From positions 1-42,194 of IMG/VR virus record IMGVR_UViG_3300007029_000002: DNA of 42,194 nucleotides; one strand, given 5' to 3'. This DNA comes from a virus. Below, piece by piece: positions 15,261 to 22,323 of this stretch. The position numbers were made by a program, and so were the translations under genes. Each line of letters begins with the position of its first letter. The stretch's first letter is position 1. The notes under the pieces are model-generated. The model saw only the letters and a list, made by a program, of their open reading frames with translations. It ran no database searches and was not told where the DNA came from.

Positions 15261-15838
15261 TCGTATTGTTCCGTCGGGTATTCCGCGTTCGGTTCGACGT
15301 CGCCCCAAAGCACGACCGTAACCGGGGTATCCCGGTCGATCGTGTCGTCGTCGTACAATTCCCTAAGCCGTTCGACTAAGAATTCGACGCTATGCCCTTC
15401 GTATTGCGCGACGCCGTATTCGATAACTTGCGCGGGCGTCATTTCGAAGACGCCTTCGACCGTTAGTTCGGCGAAGACGTCGCCGTCTTCGTCGATCGCC
15501 GCGATTACTTCCCCGACTTCGATATCGCGTTCTAACTGATAGCGTACGGTCGCCTTCTTTTTCCCGCTTAGAATGTCGCCGATAAGCACGTCGACGAATC
15601 GAAGGTACGCGTCGGTGGCGTACCGAATGACGTCGACGACGTCTTCGTACGCGTGCGTCGCCGAATAGTCGAACGATAGCCCGAACCGCGACGGTTCTTC
15701 GACGTCGATTCGGTGGTCGGTGCTTGCGTCGTGCAAGACGACGTCGCCGTCGTCTATCCCTTCGGCTAGGCGTCGAAGCGCGTCGGCGAAGGCGTCGGTA
15801 TCGACGTCGAAGCCGGTTAGGTACTTGCGTGTCTTCAT
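15257..15838 (-). CDS. ASCH-domain protein (putative RNA/nucleic-acid binding)
   Basis: A 193-residue protein. Its second half fits the ASCH (PUA-like) domain: VLIGDILSGKKKATVRYQLE, IEVGEVIAAIDEDGDVFAEL and TVEGVFEMTPAQVIEYGVAQ, then FLVERLRELYDDDTIDRDTP and VTVVLW. ASCH domains bind RNA or modified nucleotides, and some are amidohydrolases acting on modified cytidines. The first half (DAFADALRRLAEGIDDGDVV, RIDVEEPSRFGLSFDYSATH) is a separate helical/strand part also seen in haloarchaeal proteins of the amphi-Trp type. A GCGACACG promoter lies 30-35 bases upstream. Confidence 0.65.
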   Translation of the reverse strand: MKTRKYLTGFDVDTDAFADALRRLAEGIDDGDVVLHDASTDHRIDVEEPSRFGLSFDYSATHAYEDVVDVIRYATDAYLRFVDVLIGDILSGKKKATVRYQLERDIEVGEVIAAIDEDGDVFAELTVEGVFEMTPAQVIEYGVAQYEGHSVEFLVERLRELYDDDTIDRDTPVTVVLWGDVEPNAEYPTEQYE

Positions 15839-15866
15839 ACGACACCTTGCGGGTAGTGCGAAAGGT

Positions 15867-15884
15867 GGTAAAAGCGTGTCGCTA
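15867..15884 (-). promoter_or_regulatory. GCGACACG-type promoter
   Basis: Minus strand TAGCGACACGCTTTTACC, followed by CCTTTCGC. The ATG at 15838 lies about 35 bases from the TATA box. Confidence 0.7.
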
Positions 15885-15934
15885 ATGCACGTAATAGAAT
15901 AAGCCGAAAGGGGATACGCCCGTTTGGGAAGCGG

Positions 15935-16024
15935 TTATGCGACGGCGGCGAACGCGACGCCGTACATTACGAACCACGACGCGAATAACGCGCCTTCGAT
16001 CGCCACGGCGGTACCGCGCGACAT
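15935..16024 (-). CDS. Very small hydrophobic membrane peptide
   Basis: A 29-residue peptide, MSRGTAVAIEGALFASWFVM followed by YGVAFAAVA: one transmembrane helix and almost nothing else. Its ATG overlaps the stop of the upstream gene as TAATG, a junction used throughout this window, which argues that it is translated. Small single-helix proteins of viruses can be holin-like or act on the host membrane; no evidence decides. Confidence 0.5.
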   Translation of the reverse strand: MSRGTAVAIEGALFASWFVMYGVAFAAVA

Positions 16025-16293
16025 TATCGACCACCGTGCGCGAAGGTGGCGACGACGTGCGACCCGTTTAGCCAATCGACTTCGGTTAGGTCGTCTAGGT
16101 CGTACCCGACGCCGTCGACGATCGACACGACGCGCGACACGTCGAAGGCGTCGGCGTCGTCGACGAAATGCACGGTAAGCGTCGTGCCCGGCACGTCGGC
16201 GAAGCCGAATTGTTCGACGGCGTCGTCGTCGGCTAGCGCGTCGGGAAGGTCGGAAAGCGATCGGTCGTCGTTCGCGGTAGTGCTTCGCACCAT
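16024..16293 (-). CDS. Small acidic protein, unknown (MVRS start)
   Basis: An 89-residue protein beginning MVRSTTANDDRSLSDLPDAL. The body has alternating strands (FADVPGTTLTVHFVDDADAF, RVVSIVDGVGYDLDDLTEVD) and ends GSHVVATFAHGGR. The ATG lies exactly 29 bases from the TATA box at 16322, so the message is leaderless, and its first 12 bases are shared with several other genes here. Unknown function. Confidence 0.65.
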   Translation of the reverse strand: MVRSTTANDDRSLSDLPDALADDDAVEQFGFADVPGTTLTVHFVDDADAFDVSRVVSIVDGVGYDLDDLTEVDWLNGSHVVATFAHGGR

Positions 16294-16316
16294 ATACTAT
16301 AATTAGGGCAAGGGCT

Positions 16317-16337
16317 AATAAATCTGTCGGTGTTATA
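16317..16337 (-). promoter_or_regulatory. GACAGA-type leaderless promoter
   Basis: Minus strand TATAACACCGACAGATTTATT; the first T of TTTATT is at 16322, 29 bases before the ATG at 16293. CCCTTGCC follows the TATA box. Confidence 0.75.
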
Positions 16338-16346
16338 CTTGCACTT

Positions 16347-16359
16347 GAAAAAAGGGGGT
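16347..16359 (-). terminator. T-run terminator
   Basis: Minus strand ACCCCCTTTTTTC, about 15 bases after the stop of the zinc protein ending at 16371 and just before the next promoter. T-runs end archaeal transcripts. Confidence 0.45.
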
Positions 16360-16370
16360 ACGGTCGCGGG

Positions 16371-16979
16371 CTATTCGTCGACGCGGCGTACGAACCGAAG
16401 GTGCGAATCCGTCGACCCTTTCGGCTTCGGGTCGTCGGCGTCTTCGTCCCATTCGGCGGGGTACGCGATCGGCTTGTAATGCCCTTCGTACCATTCGACG
16501 ACGGGGTAATCGCCGCGAATGATTGAAGGCACGTCTTCGCTATCGGCGTCGAAGACGTCTTCGCCGTCGATCGTTAGCCAATTCGTGATACCGTTATGCG
16601 GGTAGAATTCGAAGACGGCGATAACCGAATCGCCGACGTCTTCCGGGTCGACTTCCGAACCGGTTAACGCTTCGAACCTATCCGGGTCGCGGTCGTCGTC
16701 ACGAAGGCGACGATCGAACGCGTCGTCGACGGATAGCCCGACGAAGTCTTCGAAGAAGGCCCGATTAGAACCCTTTTCGCGGGCGACACGGTCGCCGCAT
16801 TCCGGGCACTTGATAGCGTTATGCTTCTTGTGCCCGCCGGGTATCCATTTCGGCGCGTCGTCGGCGTCGAATTCGGTGCCGCACGATCGGCACCGAAGTC
16901 GAAGGCCTAGCCCCAAACGGATTATCGGGTCGTCTTCGGTCGATACGACGTCGTCGGTCGCTTCGTCGATTAGACGCAT
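16371..16979 (-). CDS. Zinc-ribbon protein, unknown
   Basis: A 202-residue protein, MRLIDEATDDVVSTEDDPII. A four-Cys zinc ribbon spans CRSCGTEFDADDAPKWIPGG to CPECGDRV (residues about 33-65). A longer acidic C-terminal part contains GDSVIAVFEFYPHNGITNWL and ends RFVRRVDE. Its promoter is at 17097-17081, giving a leader of about 80 bases, longer than most others here. Confidence 0.65.
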   Translation of the reverse strand: MRLIDEATDDVVSTEDDPIIRLGLGLRLRCRSCGTEFDADDAPKWIPGGHKKHNAIKCPECGDRVAREKGSNRAFFEDFVGLSVDDAFDRRLRDDDRDPDRFEALTGSEVDPEDVGDSVIAVFEFYPHNGITNWLTIDGEDVFDADSEDVPSIIRGDYPVVEWYEGHYKPIAYPAEWDEDADDPKPKGSTDSHLRFVRRVDE

Positions 16980-17080
16980 AGGCTTCCCTTGCTTGTTTAC
17001 GACACGGGCGCACGTTCGTCGACCCGTGCCGGAAGCGGGCGTATCCCGACGCCGCTTCGTCTAGTCATTAGTGCCGGGGG

Positions 17081-17097
17081 TACATAAATCTGTCTTC
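17081..17097 (-). promoter_or_regulatory. GACAGA-type promoter
   Basis: Minus strand GAAGACAGATTTATGTA followed by CCCCCGG. No start codon sits at the usual 29 bases; the nearest real gene begins at 16979. Confidence 0.65.
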
Positions 17098-17118
17098 TTG
17101 CACCTTGCGTATTAGCCC

Positions 17119-17133
17119 GACAGATTTATTACC
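17119..17133 (+). promoter_or_regulatory. GACAGA-type promoter, plus strand
   Basis: GACAGATTTATTACC; first T of the TATA box at 17125. The 29-base rule points to 17154, inside GTATCG, where no ATG is present (see the following gene). Confidence 0.65.
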
Positions 17134-17151
17134 CGCCCGTGCGTACTAGAC

Positions 17152-17370
17152 GTATCGACGGTACGCCCGTCGATCGTCGAAGAAGGCGATACGATCGGGT
17201 ACCACCCGGTCGGCACCGACGTCGAAGACGACGTGCGGCAAGTCGGGCACGTTAAAGACGTGCGCGAATTCGACGTCGTCGTGACGCTACCCGACGACCC
17301 GGCGATCGAAGAACGCGTACCGTACGATCGCATTCGGGCACATTCGAAGCCCGACGGCGTCGACGCGTAA
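17152..17370 (+). CDS. Small protein without a recognisable start codon
   Basis: The frame is open from 17116 to TAA at 17368-17370 and reads like a real protein: STVRPSIVEEGDTIGYHPVG, then REFDVVVTLPDDPAIEERVP. Codon choice matches the neighbours, and its stop overlaps the next ATG as TAATG. Yet there is no ATG, GTG or TTG until GTG at 17233, deep inside the conserved-looking part. By the promoter rule transcription should begin near 17152-17154, where GTA-TCG is found. Either a rare start codon is used, the start was lost by mutation, or translation begins at 17233 with a short product. The EEGDTIGYHPVG pattern suggests a small beta barrel. Confidence 0.5.
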   Translation, partial: VSTVRPSIVEEGDTIGYHPVGTDVEDDVRQVGHVKDVREFDVVVTLPDDPAIEERVPYDRIRAHSKPDGVDA

Positions 17371-17570
17371 TGCCCTTCGACGTCGAATGCCCGTCGTGCG
17401 GGCAAACGGTCGAAGGCACGGCGATCGAACGTACCGGCGAAGACCCGCCCGTTACTGTCGCCCGACGGCAAACGGGCTTTAGCGGCGACGTGACGTCGCT
17501 AATAGAAATGGGAAACTTCGCCTATATGGTCGAATTGCCGTGCGGGTGCGAAGTGCTTACCGTTAACTGA
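17370..17570 (+). CDS. Small zinc-ribbon protein
   Basis: Sixty-six residues, MPFDVECPSCGQTVEGTAIE, with two Cys pairs (CPSC at residues 7-10 and CGC near 58) forming a small zinc ribbon. Coupled to the upstream plus-strand gene by TAATG. A T-run just after the stop (17586-17590) may end the transcript facing the terminase gene. Confidence 0.7.
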   Translation: MPFDVECPSCGQTVEGTAIERTGEDPPVTVARRQTGFSGDVTSLIEMGNFAYMVELPCGCEVLTVN

Positions 17571-17580
17571 AACCGCTATA

Positions 17581-17590
17581 CACCCTTTTT
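17581..17590 (+). terminator. T-run terminator between converging genes
   Basis: CACCCTTTTT directly follows the plus-strand zinc-ribbon gene and precedes the converging terminase stop by about 10 bases. Confidence 0.4.
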
Positions 17591-17600
17591 CGAAGCCGGT

Positions 17601-19088
17601 TTACCGCTTATCGACGGCGCTACCCCTACCCGAAGACCCGGAAGACGACCCGCCACGAAGCGAATGCGTGTATAGTGCATACCGAAGCGCGTCTAACGCG
17701 TGGTCGTCGGCACCGTCGCGCCCGACGTCGTCTTCCGTATACGATTGGAATTCCCCGATTAGGTTTTCGCACCGTTCGGCGACTAGCAAGCCGACGCGCC
17801 CGTCGCCGTCGGCACGCAAGCGGTGGCGTACCCGGTCGATACCGTCGTCGATATCCTTTTCCGCCTTTCCCGCTTTGAATCCTGCCTTTCGGAACTTAGC
17901 GATATCCGCCGGGTTATGTTCGGCGTATATGTACCCCTTCGGCTTCCCGCGTAACCACCAATCGTCGTATTTAGGCCCGCCGCAAATGTCTTCGACTTGC
18001 GTTTCCGATCGGTAAAATTCGTCGACGACGACGAATTGCCCGTAATCCGTCTTCGCTATTTCAAGCAAGACGCGCGGGTCGTTCCAACCGGCGTCATACC
18101 CATACATTCGCCACCCGTCGACGATCGACGCGTCGACGTCGACCGTATCGTCTTCCGTAAGTTCGACGACATGACTTTGCCGACGGAAGGTCGAATACAC
18201 TTGCCCTTCGGGTGCTTCGAAAGCGCCGTGTAACGCTTGCGCCGCCACCTTCGAATTACCGTGCGTACGTCGAAGCCGGGCGCGGTCTTCCCGCGTAAGG
18301 AACGGGTTATTTTCCGAAGACGCCCGTACCGTATGCACCCGCGACCCTAGCGCGTTATTTTCTTCGTCTTCGTGACGGGCAAGCACGTCGTACGCCGGGT
18401 TTAGCCCGTTACCGGTGGTCGTCCAAAGTTGGCACGCGGGCGGGCCTAAGTCGAACCGTTCGCCGATCGTCTTCCGTATCGGGTGTATCCGGTCTTCTTT
18501 GTAGTGCGCGACTTCGTCTAACCACGCGAAACTAAACTTCCCGCCCTTGTACCGGTCGGGCTTATCGGCGCTAGCTAGAATCGTCACCGACCCATTAAAC
18601 CACGTTAAGACGCCGTCTTGTTTACTGAAATTGGCGATAAGCGGCGACTTTTCCGGGTCGCCCGCGTACAAGAATGGGTCTAATTCTTCTTTCGACGCGC
18701 CCGGTATTTCTTCGAATAGCACCGGGTACGTCGTCTTTTTCGCTTCTTGATACGACACGCCCATAGCAAGCGATCGGGAAGGCGCGAAGGCGGGGTTTAG
18801 GGCGACTTCGACCGTTAGCCGTGCGCCCGTTACCGACTTCCCCGATCGGTACCCGGCGACGAACCCGACGATATCGTAATCGCCGGAATAGACGGCTTGT
18901 ATCGCTTCCCTTTGCGGTCGCCAATACGCCCATACGATATCGAACGACCCGTCTTGCCGACGTACGATCGCGCCTTCCGTACGAAGGTCGTCGGCGTCGT
19001 CTTCGGAAAGGTCGACGTCGCCCGGAATATAGATAGGCGTGCCGTCGGGCGTGGTTAAAGTCTGATAGCCTTGCGAAGCGGTCGACAT
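17601..19088 (-). CDS. terL: Terminase large subunit
   Basis: The ATPase-nuclease that cuts and pumps viral DNA into the prohead through the portal. ATG at 19088 gives 495 residues (MSTASQGYQTLTTPDGTPIY). Walker A is GYRSGKS near residue 80; the adenine-binding region precedes it (YWRPQREAIQAVYSGDYDIV). Walker B is FSFAWLDE near residue 190 and the coupling motif TTGNG follows. The RNase H-like nuclease part shows MYGYDAGWNDP with its catalytic Asp, and the closing GADDHALDALRYALYTHSL, the conserved terminal Asp motif. A Ser/Gly-rich tail ends the protein. The gene stands apart from the portal by 6 kb, and its small subunit is not certain. Confidence 0.93.
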   Translation of the reverse strand: MSTASQGYQTLTTPDGTPIYIPGDVDLSEDDADDLRTEGAIVRRQDGSFDIVWAYWRPQREAIQAVYSGDYDIVGFVAGYRSGKSVTGARLTVEVALNPAFAPSRSLAMGVSYQEAKKTTYPVLFEEIPGASKEELDPFLYAGDPEKSPLIANFSKQDGVLTWFNGSVTILASADKPDRYKGGKFSFAWLDEVAHYKEDRIHPIRKTIGERFDLGPPACQLWTTTGNGLNPAYDVLARHEDEENNALGSRVHTVRASSENNPFLTREDRARLRRTHGNSKVAAQALHGAFEAPEGQVYSTFRRQSHVVELTEDDTVDVDASIVDGWRMYGYDAGWNDPRVLLEIAKTDYGQFVVVDEFYRSETQVEDICGGPKYDDWWLRGKPKGYIYAEHNPADIAKFRKAGFKAGKAEKDIDDGIDRVRHRLRADGDGRVGLLVAERCENLIGEFQSYTEDDVGRDGADDHALDALRYALYTHSLRGGSSSGSSGRGSAVDKR

Positions 19089-19169
19089 AGCCGTACGTAC
19101 GCGGCGCTTGCGCAATATGTGTTATCGTACCCGCGACCCGCCGGGCGGCGTCACGCGACGCGTGCGGCG

Positions 19170-19457
19170 TTACACGAACGCCCTAGCGCCGAAGGTAAGC
19201 ACGAAGAAGACGACGAACCCGCCGCCGGAATACGCGGCTTCGATCGCGGCGTCGCGTAAGTGCCCGTTCGAAACCTTCGCCTTCCCGGTGATAAGCAAGA
19301 AGGCCAATAAGAAGACGGCTTCGTGCATTGTAACCGCCGCGACTATCCCTAAGAACGCACCGACGGCTAGGGCGTGCCATTCCTTCGAATACGATAGGAA
19401 ACCGTCGTATTCCGTGTCGTCTTCGCTAGCGTGGTCGGGTAGGTCGTCGATCGACAT
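19170..19457 (-). CDS. Membrane protein with two transmembrane helices
   Basis: A 95-residue protein with an acidic N-terminus (MSIDDLPDHASEDDTEYDGF) and helices EWHALAVGAFLGIVAAVTM plus EAVFLLAFLLITG, then GGGFVVFFVLTFGARAF near the end, so two or three spans. It is read from a leaderless promoter at 19493-19480 with the ATG 29 bases away. It precedes the terminase gene by about 80 bases. Holin-like size, but no test of that is possible here. Confidence 0.65.
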   Translation of the reverse strand: MSIDDLPDHASEDDTEYDGFLSYSKEWHALAVGAFLGIVAAVTMHEAVFLLAFLLITGKAKVSNGHLRDAAIEAAYSGGGFVVFFVLTFGARAFV

Positions 19458-19479
19458 ACGAACCCGTGCGCAAGCGATC

Positions 19480-19493
19480 GGGAAAAGCGTTCG
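19480..19493 (-). promoter_or_regulatory. Leaderless promoter
   Basis: Minus strand CGAACGCTTTTCCC; first T at 19486, ATG at 19457, 29 bases apart; GCTTGCG follows. Confidence 0.6.
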
Positions 19494-19525
19494 CGGCGCT
19501 TCGACCCTTTAAGTTAGCGAAAGTG

Positions 19526-19535
19526 CGGTAAAAGG
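19526..19535 (+). promoter_or_regulatory. Leaderless promoter, plus strand
   Basis: TAAAAGG at 19529 lies 29 bases before the ATG at 19558, with CCCTTGCG in between, matching the spacing of the other promoters although the GCGACA box is replaced by GCGAAAGTGCGG. Confidence 0.5.
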
Positions 19536-19557
19536 GGCGTGCGTACCCTTGCGTACA

Positions 19558-20058
19558 ATGGTAATGATTGGCGACGAATACGCGAACGACGACGACGTCT
19601 TAGAAGCACTAATCGACCGGTTCGACGCGACGGGCGACGATAACTTCGCCGACGCCCTTCGGCACGTTCGGGCGGCGCGGCGAATCAAGACGTCGGAACT
19701 AGTCGGTAACGACAATATGATAGGTGCCCGCGTTACCTTCGTCGACGGTGACGGCGACCCGCACCGCGCGATCGTCTTAGAACCCGAAGTTTCCGGTATC
19801 GGTACGGAAGCGTACGACCCGCACCGCGACGAAATGGTCGACCCGTCGGAATACCCGTTAGGCACCGTGCAATTGATACGCGGCGACGGTTGGGAATTCG
19901 GCGACGATTACGACGGCTTCTTCGATCGCGTACAATCCGAACATTCCGGGCGCGGGCTAAAAGCCGAAACGTCGGTGACGCCCGCGACGTCGCCCGATTC
20001 GACGTATTGCTATTTCGCCGGTTGGGAATACTTCGATAAGGCGTACGACGGCGACTAG
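19558..20058 (+). CDS. Unknown acidic protein
   Basis: A 166-residue plus-strand protein from ATG at 19558 (MVMIGDEYANDDDVLEALID). A helical start (EALIDRFDATGDDNFADALR, HVRAARRIKTSELVGNDNMI) is followed by a strand-rich part (GARVTFVDGDGDPHRAIVLE), then a C-terminal region with TYCYFAGWEYFDKAYDGD. It overlaps the following minus gene tail-to-tail by 4 bases. Not recognised. Confidence 0.7.
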   Translation: MVMIGDEYANDDDVLEALIDRFDATGDDNFADALRHVRAARRIKTSELVGNDNMIGARVTFVDGDGDPHRAIVLEPEVSGIGTEAYDPHRDEMVDPSEYPLGTVQLIRGDGWEFGDDYDGFFDRVQSEHSGRGLKAETSVTPATSPDSTYCYFAGWEYFDKAYDGD

Positions 20059-20186
20059 CGCCGACGAAGGCGGGCGGGAAGGTAATCGGCGGTGCGACCG
20101 AACCGGTCGGCTTCGAAGCACGCGGTCGAACAATAGTCGCCGCTAACGACGGGCGTGCCGCAAGACGCGCACCGCTTCGACGTCAT
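20055..20186 (-). CDS. Tiny zinc-ribbon protein (43 aa)
   Basis: Short but convincing: MTSKRCASCGTPVVSGDYCS continues TACFEADRFGRTADYL and ends in an Arg-rich tail. The CxxC...CxxxC set is a compact zinc site like those of ribosome- or RNA-associated small proteins. The ATG lies exactly 29 bases from the TATA box at 20215-20210, so it has its own leaderless promoter. Confidence 0.7.
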   Translation of the reverse strand: MTSKRCASCGTPVVSGDYCSTACFEADRFGRTADYLPARLRRR

Positions 20187-20209
20187 ATCTACCCTTTATA
20201 AACTAACGG

Positions 20210-20225
20210 TATAAAGGCGTGTCGG
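20210..20225 (-). promoter_or_regulatory. GCGACACG-type leaderless promoter
   Basis: Minus strand CCGACACGCCTTTATA; first T of TTTATA at 20215, 29 bases before the ATG at 20186. Confidence 0.75.
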
Positions 20226-20261
20226 TGGTTATCGGATTGGTAAAACGCCGCACGAACGCCG

Positions 20262-21098
20262 TTACCGATTGAAGAATAGGATATCGAACGAATAGTAACA
20301 TTCGACGTCGAAGCCCGCGCCGTCGGTTAGGCCCGCGACTTCGGGTTCGCCGTCGTACACGGGCTTAGGCCCGGCGAAGCCGGTAAGGGTCGTGCCACCC
20401 GTAAGCGCCGACGCCCATTCGTAAGGCCCGCCTTCCCACGCGACGCACCATACGCCGTCGGAACGCACGTCGCGCTTTGCCTTCGTGTCTTCCGGGTCGT
20501 ACACGACGACGTCGTCGGGATTGTACCCCATAAACGACGCCCATTCCCGAAGGCACTTCGCGGTCGCCTTCGCCGCGCCCGCCGCCGTCTTGTACCCGCT
20601 AACGTCGACGCGTTCCGGGGGTTCGGGCGTGTCGACGTCTTCTAGCATTTCGTCGGTGATATCGTCGACGTCGTCGACGCCGAACGCTTCGGCTATTTCG
20701 GCGTCGGTCGGCGTCATATCCCACGGGTCGCGGTCGTCGTCTTCGTCGTCGTCGATCGGAAGGTCGATCGCTTCGAAGCCGATCGTATCGACGAAGAACG
20801 CGTCGCCGTCGACGACGATAATGTCGCCGACCGCCATACTTCGCGTCGACGTGACGTCGTGCCCTTCGCCGTCTTCCCACGCGGAATAAGCGGCGGCGTG
20901 CGGCGCGTCGACGCCTTCCGTCACGTCGACCGTGACGTCGCCCGCGTGGTCGTACGCGTCGGGGAAGACGTCGACCGGGTCGGCGTCGTGGTCGCACGCG
21001 AATTCGTACCCCATTCCTAGGTCGGCACCGACTTCGTGGCGGTCGCCGTCTTCCGTGCTAAACTTGCGGTGGTAAACCGTCGCGGTCTTTCGCACCAT
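20262..21098 (-). CDS. Unknown protein, acidic (MVRK start)
   Basis: A 278-residue protein beginning MVRKTATVYHRKFSTEDGDR. The first 110 residues are strand-rich and contain AVGDIIVVDGDAFFVDTIGF, a small beta-barrel pattern; a very acidic linker with DDDEDDDRDPWDM follows, then GYKTAAGAAKATAKCLREWA, a helical part, and a final strand region FDVECYYSFDILFFNR. Leaderless promoter 29 bases upstream. Not recognised. Confidence 0.65.
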   Translation of the reverse strand: MVRKTATVYHRKFSTEDGDRHEVGADLGMGYEFACDHDADPVDVFPDAYDHAGDVTVDVTEGVDAPHAAAYSAWEDGEGHDVTSTRSMAVGDIIVVDGDAFFVDTIGFEAIDLPIDDDEDDDRDPWDMTPTDAEIAEAFGVDDVDDITDEMLEDVDTPEPPERVDVSGYKTAAGAAKATAKCLREWASFMGYNPDDVVVYDPEDTKAKRDVRSDGVWCVAWEGGPYEWASALTGGTTLTGFAGPKPVYDGEPEVAGLTDGAGFDVECYYSFDILFFNR

Positions 21099-21120
21099 AC
21101 CTAAGCATTGTTCCGGGGGT

Positions 21121-21136
21121 ACTTAAATCTGTCTTC
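21121..21136 (-). promoter_or_regulatory. GACAGA-type leaderless promoter
   Basis: Minus strand AAGACAGATTTAAGT; first T at 21127, exactly 29 bases before ATG 21098. Confidence 0.75.
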
Positions 21137-21158
21137 TTGCACCTTACAAGTCTAACAC

Positions 21159-21173
21159 AGACACATTTATTAG
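21159..21173 (+). promoter_or_regulatory. Leaderless promoter, plus strand
   Basis: AGACACATTTATTAG; first T at 21166, 29 bases before ATG 21195, with CCCTTGCG just downstream. Divergent from the promoter at 21136-21121. Confidence 0.75.
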
Positions 21174-21194
21174 CCCTTGCGATAATGATAGGGT

Positions 21195-21560
21195 ATGGTG
21201 CGAAGCAATACCGACGACGACCGGTTCGCGTACGACGGCGAAGACGACGATATCGAAGCGGAAGCCCGCGAAGTGCTAGGCGACGCGCACGTCGTCGACG
21301 TGCTAGCCACGTACGACGACCGATACGACGCGATCGCCGACCTTGCCGCCGCCGTGGTCGACGAAGACCGAAACGACGGTGTCGAAGAAGGCGACGCCGT
21401 CGAAGGCGATAAGGTCGTTATCCGAACCGACGACGGGATAATTAAAGCGACGGTCGACGAAGTCGACGATCGACCCGACGACGGTGCCCGGCTAGGCGGC
21501 ACCCTTGAATCCGACGACCCGTCGGTGCATTACGTCGACTATTGGCACGGCGACGACTAA
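21195..21560 (+). CDS. Small acidic protein, unknown (MVRS start)
   Basis: A 121-residue plus-strand protein beginning MVRSNTDDDRFAYDGEDDDI. The middle EEGDAVEGDKVVIRTDDGII and KATVDEVDDRPDDGARLGG resemble an SH3-like barrel. It shares its first 12 bases with four other genes of the window. It overlaps the next minus gene at the stop codons. Confidence 0.65.
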   Translation: MVRSNTDDDRFAYDGEDDDIEAEAREVLGDAHVVDVLATYDDRYDAIADLAAAVVDEDRNDGVEEGDAVEGDKVVIRTDDGIIKATVDEVDDRPDDGARLGGTLESDDPSVHYVDYWHGDD

Positions 21561-21811
21561 GCGTCGGCTTCTTCTTCTTCCGCTAGTTCCGACACCTTCG
21601 CGTTTAGCATACCGATTAACTTCTTCCGTGGCGACCGGTCTTCTTCTTCCGCTAGCGCTATTTCCGATTCGATATACTGTCGCGCCCGTTCGCGTCGTCG
21701 AATCCCTTTCACTAACGCCCGAATGGTCGCGTCGTTCTTCGTCGCTAGCATTCGGTACGCTTCGTTCGGGTATTCCCGATCGCTTGTACCCGCTTGATAC
21801 TTCGAAGGCAC
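21557..21811 (-). CDS. Small helical protein, unknown
   Basis: An 84-residue highly charged helical protein from GTG at 21811 (MPSKYQAGTSDREYPNEAYR), with RALVKGIRRRERARQYIESE and a C-terminal coiled-coil-like KKLIGMLNAKVSELAEEEEA. It is 6 bases downstream of the zinc-ribbon gene. Unknown. Confidence 0.6.
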   Translation of the reverse strand: MPSKYQAGTSDREYPNEAYRMLATKNDATIRALVKGIRRRERARQYIESEIALAEEEDRSPRKKLIGMLNAKVSELAEEEEADA

Positions 21812-21817
21812 GGGCGA

Positions 21818-22018
21818 TTACCTCTTATCCGCGTGGCGGTGGTCGACGTCGTGCGCGTGCCCGCATTCCGGGCATACCTTCTTCGTCTTAGGCCCGCCCG
21901 GTGCCGGTACTTGCTTTTGGGTTAAGCCGACGTGCCCGCATTCGTCGCATTCCCGATCGAAGAACCTAGGCCCGCGCCCTTGTGGTTCGGTCGTCGGGTT
22001 CGTGTCGTCGTCGGGCAT
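21818..22018 (-). CDS. Small zinc-ribbon protein
   Basis: Sixty-six residues, MPDDDTNPTTEPQGRGPRFF. The ribbon DRECDECGHVGLTQKQVPAP to VCPECGHAHDVDH is like the TFIIS/RPC-type zinc ribbon found in RNA polymerase factors and in many haloarchaeal small proteins. It starts on the stop of the upstream gene. A link to transcription is possible but unproven. Confidence 0.7.
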   Translation of the reverse strand: MPDDDTNPTTEPQGRGPRFFDRECDECGHVGLTQKQVPAPGGPKTKKVCPECGHAHDVDHRHADKR

Positions 22019-22323
22019 TACTTACCACCGTCGCCGTCTTCGTGCCGGGCGACGCTATCTAAGTCGTCGACGCTAAACGGCGATACGTCGTCTATCAAGT
22101 TCCTAGCTAGCGCCGTGCGGAAGCACGCGTAACACGCGTCGCTTTTGTTTTCCGGGCGATCGACGTCTTCGAATTCGCTAACCGTTCCGCAATAGGCCCG
22201 GAAGTGCGTGCCGACTTCGTAATCTTCCGACCCTAAGATTAGTATAGACGGCGGGTCGGTGCCGAAGTCGACGACGTGTACCTTCGACCCGGTCTTCGTT
22301 TCGCCGAACCCTTGCGACGTCAT
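22018..22323 (-). CDS. Zinc-finger-like protein of haloviral type
   Basis: A 101-residue protein, MTSQGFGETKTGSKVHVVDF. The segment FRAYCGTVSEFEDVDRPENK followed by ACYACFRTALARN resembles a small zinc finger common in haloarchaeal viruses and plasmids, where the pattern is 'C-G...C-x-x-C'. It overlaps the next upstream gene by 4 bases (ATGA). Confidence 0.6.
   Translation of the reverse strand: MTSQGFGETKTGSKVHVVDFGTDPPSILILGSEDYEVGTHFRAYCGTVSEFEDVDRPENKSDACYACFRTALARNLIDDVSPFSVDDLDSVARHEDGDGGK

Noticed and set aside
16997-17068. A 23-codon frame (MTRRSGVGIRPLPARVDERA...) before the zinc-ribbon gene at 16979
   Set aside because: The promoter places the first transcribed base downstream of its ATG, the peptide has no features, and no overlap with neighbours supports it.
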